This document shows positions 58,994-64,000 of a DNA stretch of 64,000 nucleotides, in pieces. This DNA is from Lucifuga dentata (lineage: Eukaryota > Chordata > Actinopteri > Ophidiiformes > Bythitidae). Made by a program: the position numbers and the translations under genes. The stretch's first letter is position 1. Each line of letters begins with the position of its first letter. The DNA is taken from positions 10,001-74,000 of the forward strand of contig VXCM01002569.1 of the NCBI GenBank assembly GCA_014773175.1, read 5' to 3'. The notes beneath the pieces are model-generated. The model ran no database searches, had not been told where the DNA came from, and worked only from the letters and a program-made list of their open reading frames with translations.

Positions 58994-59362
58994 TTAAAGG
59001 ACCATACTACCCATTTTGCATGTTTGAGCCTAATATATTCAGTTTTCATACATGTAACGTTACTGACAATCATTTCCCAAAGGATAAAACCATATTTCAG
59101 CTTTCCTGATATTTTGCTAAATCTCTTAATCTTTCAAAATCAAATATTCAAGTGATACACCCACCTTAAAAATCCATGTTTCTCCTGCTAATAGTTACAC
59201 AGCCTTATGAAGTCACGGTCCTTTAAATTTTTCCATAAACGCAGGTCTTCTTTTGGGACTATATTCCCCGGTGGAGGCATACATTCACTCCACGCTTTTT
59301 ATTGAGCTTAAACACTAAAATTACATAACTTCTAAAAAACCTGAATACACGTCTTGTTGGCA
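58994..59362 (-). mobile_element. TTAA MITE, subfamily A copy 8, inverted and truncated
   Basis: Starts TTAAAGGACCATACTACCCA and follows the reverse A body to GAATACACGTCTTGTTGG, where similarity stops. It is the only A copy on this strand in the window and is nearly identical to the matching part of the copy at 57836-58431. Confidence 0.88.
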
Positions 59363-59535
59363 ATAATAAATATATGATTTTATAATATATATATGAATGG
59401 CAGCAAATGACAGATCTAAACACAACAAGATCAAATAGCTTCAGCCTCTGAAATGACCACGGAGTTGAATCTACGGGAGCCCTAAAGGGACATGGAAGGA
59501 GTAAAAAATATCAGCAGAAGGAAAAAAAAGGAGTC

Positions 59536-59842
59536 CTTTTGCAAGATAACGCAAGTGAGCTCGACCCAAAAACCAACCAGTGTCTTTATATTTTACTCCA
59601 AGATCAAAGTAAAACTCGCTCCATTGTTGCCTAGCAACAATGCTAGGCAACAAGCAGTGAGCGTTAGAGTGATCCAGATATACTGTCGCACTTCTACTCA
59701 ATGATGGGTCAAGTTTTGCTTTGTCTCGCAATACTTTTGCGACATAACGCAAAACATCTACATTATAACACAAAAACTCTTGTGAGATCTTGCAAAACAA
59801 CTGCGTTATAACAAACTTTTGCAAGATAACGTAAGAAGAGTT
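59536..59842. repeat. Element bounded by TTTTGCAAGATAACG direct repeats
   Basis: TTTTGCAAGATAACGCAAGT (59537) and TTTTGCAAGATAACGTAAGA (59817) flank the region. Related CGACATAACGCAAAACATC and CTGCGTTATAAC words lie between them. The interior holds a perfect palindrome at 59624-59653. Probably a short mobile element or an internal tandem; class unknown. Confidence 0.5.
59624..59653. promoter_or_regulatory. Perfect palindrome containing an RFX X-box-like site
   Basis: Arms TTGTTGCCTAGCA and TGCTAGGCAACAA are exact complements with loop ACAA. GTTGCCTAGCAAC (59626-59638) fits the RFX X-box consensus GTNRCC-N(0-3)-RGYAAC, and the right arm supplies a second half site. Function is inference. Confidence 0.45.
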
Positions 59843-60683
59843 GCTATTTTTTTTCCTTGTACAGTTTTTCTCTTGCCTTGTCTCCTTAGGGATTCTGTAT
59901 GAATCAACACGTCCCGATCAACAAAAATTAAAAATTCAATACTTCAGAATTCAGCAGGTTGAACAGGTAAAATACAGGAACAATGAGCAGCATTTGCAGC
60001 AACAAATCCTGCCAGTTGTTGGAAGAGGCGTGAAAACATCCAGCAGTTGCGTGCGGTCACACAGGCTTTCCTATTGACGGCCTGCAGCTCCGACAGAGAC
60101 GACGTCTGTGCTCCAACACAAGACTGTTTGTTACAGGACAGGAAGTGGAATCTCTCAACCAGACAGCTGCTCATTCCCAAACCCGACGGCGTACGAACGC
60201 TCCGAGATCCTTTCCCAGCCCCCACAGATCCCGCAGAGAGAGAGAGCATTAGCCACACATGTTGAACGCCCGAGAGGTTACGGAGGGAAAATACACACAG
60301 GCGAAGGGTCACCTCCTGGGTTTTCCTCCCAGAGCGTCCAGGCCGGGAGGACGTGTCGGCATGGAGATAAAGGCCAGAGAGGAGCGTCTCTCTGTGGACA
60401 ATAACGTGTCTGACATGATGAGAAAGTCATGTGGTGTGGGACGAGGCGGATTGGCAGAACTTCACACTCAAACCCTGATGGATCTGAAGGAATTCAGATA
60501 AAATTCATAGTCGAGTTTTATTGATGGCAAAGTGTATAAAGCTGCCAATTCAGCACTGTAAGAACCGTCAGAACCATAAATCATTATAAAACAAAAAAAA
60601 AGTCCTAGAAACTTCAACCAATTACAGGAAATAGACTGGATAAACATTTCAGTTTCCAATACAAATCAAGTATAATCAAAGTT

Positions 60684-61270
60684 TTAAAGGACCACACCGG
60701 TCATTTTGTATGTTTGAGCCTAATATATTCAATTTTCATACGTGTACCGTTACTGACAATCATTTCCCAAAGCATACTACTGGAACGGTGAATTAAAAAT
60801 GTTTTTCCTACCTTCCAGACCTCCATTGGTTTCAGTTCATTCTGCTATTAAAATCAACTTGTTGATACTGTAAACGTTCTTGGGATAGGTAATCCATCAT
60901 CACCAACAAGACGTGTATTCAGGTTTTTTTAGAAGTTATGTAATTTTAGCGTTTAAGCTCAATAAAAAGCGTGGAGTGAATGTATGCCTCCACCGGGGAA
61001 TATAGTCCCAAAAGAAGACCTGTGTTTATGGAAAAATTTAAAGGACTGTGACTTCATAAGGCTGTGTAACTATTAGCAGGAGAAACATGGATTTTTAAGG
61101 TGGGTGTATCACTTGAATATTTGATTTTGAAAGATGAAGGGATTTAGCAAAATATCAGGAAAGCTGAAATACGGTTTTATCCTTTGGGAAATGATTGTCA
61201 GTAACGTTACATGTATGAAAATTGAATATATTAGGCTCAAACATGCAAAATAGCCGGTATGGTCCTTTAA
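60684..61270 (+). mobile_element. TTAA MITE, subfamily A copy 7, full length
   Basis: 587 bp from TTAAAGGACCACACCGGTC to GCCGGTATGGTCCTTTAA. It shares the AAAGATGAAGGGATTT variant with the copy at 33845, defining a sub-lineage. Confidence 0.92.
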
Positions 61271-61983
61271 AGTGCAGTATAAGTATAAATGTGATTTTTC
61301 TGAATAAGAAGCTGCTCGTTTCTCATAAATAATAACCACAGCCGTTCCCATCGTGCTGTGAGGTTGACTGGGAATCCTTCGCTCCGTCAGATAGTTTACA
61401 CAGGTTTAACTCGGAGGAATGAGATCCTCAGAGGCCGCGTTGATGCAGCAGCTGGGCCTTGATCCGCCGTGCAGACTCCATAACTCTGCTGTGTTGACTT
61501 TAACCTTCGCTCAGACCCATTTTCCTTTCATGTCTCCTGTTGTGGAAGATCAGAAGAACGGCAGTTGCGGGTGATTTTTGTTTTTCCTTGAGAGTTGTTG
61601 GTTTTTTCAAGCCTTTGACCTCATAAAAAACGTTAAACATGGTTCCAGAGGTGTAATTTTTGAAGTAGTACGACAATGTATTAGGGCCATAATAAGGTCA
61701 TTACTGCAGACACAGTCACAACGTAATTTGCCAGTTTTAAAAGTCAGTATGCTTATGATAATGCCTGATATTGCACTAAAAGCACAAGTGTTTCTTTACT
61801 GTTAAATCCGACGGAAAAATATAATTTACTCAGGTAACATGCAGCATCATCACAGGTGAGACTGTCTGATTCCCTATTTCTCCTTATTTTTCTGAGTGTG
61901 AAAAACTCCAAATTTAATAAGGTATAATTTAATAAGGTGCAAAGTGCAGAGGTATGTCTCAAAGGTAAGGAGTGATTTCCCCC

Positions 61984-62018
<35 letters not shown>

Positions 62019-62502
62019 TATTTTTTTTTTTAGTTTAAAAAGTGACAAATTTGCTAGTTTAAAAACACGCAAATTTATGTGTTTATAAACACGAAATAAT
62101 GCCTCATTTTTTTTCTTCATATGGCCCTAATACACCGTTGTACGTTAGGGTTCCATGTTTGGAGAAGTTTTTCTCTCCTGTTTCCTTCCCTTCTTTCTCA
62201 TTTTGCTTTCTTTCTTGCTACTTCCTTTCATCTTTGATTCCTTCTTTAACTGATGTGAAAGCATCAGGCAATCAGCGGTGATGAATGAGAGGAAGGAGGC
62301 CATGCAGAGGCTTTCAGACGGCTGGTCGCTCTGTGGGTCAAAGTGGGGGAGGGGCTAGAGTAAAGAGGGAGGGAGGAGAGGAGGAGGAGGAGTGGGTTAG
62401 GGAGGGAAGGGGAAGAACAAAAACAGATAGTGTGCTGCTCTCCTCCTGACGCTTTCTCTCCGTTTTGGAGAAAGGGTGAGCAGCACACGCTGCCCGTAAA
62501 GA

Positions 62503-62504
<2 letters not shown>
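61271..62504. other. Intronic sequence, no gene recognised
   Basis: Contains a (TTA)n run (listed) and a purine-rich stretch at 62340-62420 on the + strand. Confidence 0.5.
61984..62031. repeat. (TTA)n microsatellite and T run
   Basis: About 12 TTA units followed by a run of T. Confidence 0.95.

Positions 62505-62551
<47 letters not shown>
62505..62551 (+). repeat. (GT)n microsatellite ending in a gap
   Basis: About 23 GT units running into the N run, so its true length is unknown. Confidence 0.95.
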
Positions 62552-62631
62552 NNNNNNNNNNNNNNNNNNNNNNNNNNNNNNNNNNNNNNNNNNNNNNNNN
62601 NNNNNNNNNNNNNNNNNNNNNNNNNNNNNNN
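62552..62631. other. Assembly gap, 80 N
   Basis: Eighty consecutive N between a (GT)n run and a run of about 13 A. Confidence 1.
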
Positions 62632-63288
62632 AAAAAAAAAAAAAGTTTCAAGAATATTTTTTAGAATCAGGTAACATCTTTCTTGAATGTAATGTTAGCG
62701 TAGCATATGTGTTGATGGCGGCTAAACTTCAGGGCGAATTCATTTAATTTGAGTTTAAAAGTGATTGGCAGGTTTATCCTCAGAAAAGAAACAGGATGAG
62801 TTCAACTTGACTCACAAATTAGCGCTGAATACCAAAGAAAAAATCATCTTTTGATCTTTGCTAAGGGTGCGAATCCAAAGAAGAAGAAGATGCTGCTGCT
62901 TTAGCTAATGCTTCCTCATAAAGTTTGTAGAGAAAATTCCCTGCAGTGTGGTTTGCTGTTATACATGAACGGTGAGACTGAGTAACTGTATTTTGTCTTG
63001 AATGTAATATACTTTTATATTTACTTGTATTTTTGTTAGTGTGTATGAGCTAGCATGCTAGCAAGCTTTGCTAGTGCGTTTGCTAATTCTGTTAGCTGTC
63101 TTTCGGCACTGCAGCAATGCTTGGATGAAATTTGGTGCCAATTTTGTCGTCATCAGGCGCTTTTTTTTTGTCTTTCACAGTTTTTCAAGGTATTAATACG
63201 AGACGATTGGCACACAAATCAAATAATAAGATTAATATATTTTACAGTGCAAACATTCTCCTTCCCCAAACCTCCAAACCTTCCTCCC

Positions 63289-63309
63289 TCCTCCTCCTCC
63301 TCCTCCTCT
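63289..63309 (+). repeat. (CTC)n microsatellite
   Basis: CTCCTCCTCCTCCTCCTC. Confidence 0.9.
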
Positions 63310-63732
63310 ACCAAAACTTTCATCCCAGATTATGGTGGCAGTTTGTGCACATCAGGAATGTCGTATGTTGCCGGCAGGTAAACAGCACACGCCTTCGCTT
63401 TGTCCACGTTATAATGGGACACGTCTTTTGTCTCCTCATCAAAGACTCTTTGGTTTCCTGTTGTCGTGTCACAGGCCAGCCGTCAGGCTGCTGACATCAG
63501 AGGTGATGTGTGTTTCCATATCAGATACCTTTTCTGTTTGCCTGTAAAGAATTTTCTTTCTTATTGTTTGAACATGTCTTTGATAACAAACTGAAAGCAG
63601 TCTTTATCCAGCTAAAGTGCCACTTTTCACTGAATTTAAATTTGATAGATTTTAAGCACCCTGCTCCCCCAAAACATAACAGCCCTGGAATAAAATCTTG
63701 TGATTCTGTTACCACTTTTTATGAAATTTTTT

Positions 63733-63782
63733 TATCATGATATATTTTTTTTATATTGATCGATATCAATATATATCATGAT
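63733..63782. repeat. Compound AT-rich inverted repeat
   Basis: Outer arms ATCATGATATAT and ATATATCATGAT enclose a second palindrome, ATATTGATCGATATCAATAT. It resembles palindromic ends of teleost transposons, but no element is assigned. Confidence 0.75.
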
Positions 63783-64000
63783 GTAGCTCATGGCAAAGAT
63801 TCTGCTCATTTCAAGTCACTTGGACTCAGCATTTATTTAACATTTTCTTTGTGCGTGTTCTGAACGTAAAAAATAACCAGCAGTTGTTTGAACTGAAAAA
63901 CTGAAAATTCCTTAATAAATAAGTCCACATTAAATAAACAGCAATCCAAAATGTTGTCAACATAAAAATAATTTGTCGTACAAAAACCTTCAAGCAGCGA

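Larger units (their letters stand above)
32052..64000 (+). other. myo10: Intron 1 of myo10 (5' part; runs off the window)
   Basis: The interval begins with GTAAGA at the exon 1 donor. No convincing myo10 exon 2 (expected to start G-T-R-V-W-L) was found. Everything downstream is repeats, microsatellites and unassigned AT-rich sequence with no long conserved ORF. A very long first intron is also known for mammalian MYO10. If this reading is right, all repeats from 33845 onward are transcribed within the myo10 pre-mRNA. An unrelated gene nested here cannot be excluded. Confidence 0.6.
62632..64000. other. Intronic sequence to window end, no exon recognised
   Basis: Overlapping short ORFs of up to 120 residues around 63055-63500 are interrupted and compositionally biased. 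No myosin-X motor sequence is seen. Confidence 0.5.

Noticed and set aside
32052..64000. myo10 exon 2 within the window
   Set aside because: I looked for a coding match to G-T-R-V-W-L-R-E-N and following motor sequence after an AG acceptor and found none.

Overview
This is a stretch of a vertebrate nuclear genome, most likely a teleost fish. It is AT-rich and almost devoid of long open reading frames. It is packed with short interspersed repeats, microsatellites and small assembly gaps. Several repeats look like families I know from teleosts: a short element opening with GTGGTGGAAGAA, and an RTE/Expander-like LINE 3' end. These names come from memory, not from a search. There is no bacterial-style gene organisation, and I see no tRNA, rRNA or CRISPR array.

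One gene can be recognised. A CpG-rich promoter and first exon lie near 31.56-32.05 kb on the + strand. The exon ends with the start codon, seven codons reading MDNFFTE, and a strong splice donor (GAG|GTAAGA). MDNFFTE is the N-terminus of unconventional myosin-X, so I call this exon 1 of myo10. Exon 2 was not found, so positions 32052-64000 are read as the 5' part of a large intron 1. Left of it lies a second CpG-rich block, with a candidate minus-strand first exon ending at a splice donor at 22184. In human, BASP1 is divergent from MYO10 and has a non-coding first exon, so basp1 is a reasonable but unproven guess. On that reading the window spans a divergent promoter pair about 9 kb apart.

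The dominant content, roughly a fifth of the window, is one family of non-autonomous DNA transposons (MITEs). Full copies are about 550-600 bp. They have terminal inverted repeats (TIRs) of about 90 bp that start TTAAAGGACCATACC, and they appear to use a TTAA target. I see an older, diverged subfamily B and a younger, nearly uniform subfamily A. At least three A copies sit inside B copies, and one of these is a clean TTAA insertion. The termini resemble Kolobok/T2-type MITEs. Termini of B have also been tandemly amplified into about 160-bp units at two places, near 35.2-35.5 kb and 36.4-36.8 kb.

Other repeats are an inverted pair of an unclassified element (about 4.5 and 49.2 kb), a second inverted pair (about 14 and 17 kb), a MITE with long inverted ends (about 4.0-4.5 kb), a hAT-like insertion (25.6-26.6 kb), a G/T-rich degenerate minisatellite (27.9-28.8 kb), and several perfect hairpins.

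The assembly itself needs care. There are nineteen single N characters. Eleven of them separate two copies of the same flanking sequence (61-67 bp in ten cases, about 160 bp in one), and most of the rest sit in homopolymers. The tandem duplications there are almost certainly unresolved contig overlaps. A further run of 80 Ns lies at 62552-62631.
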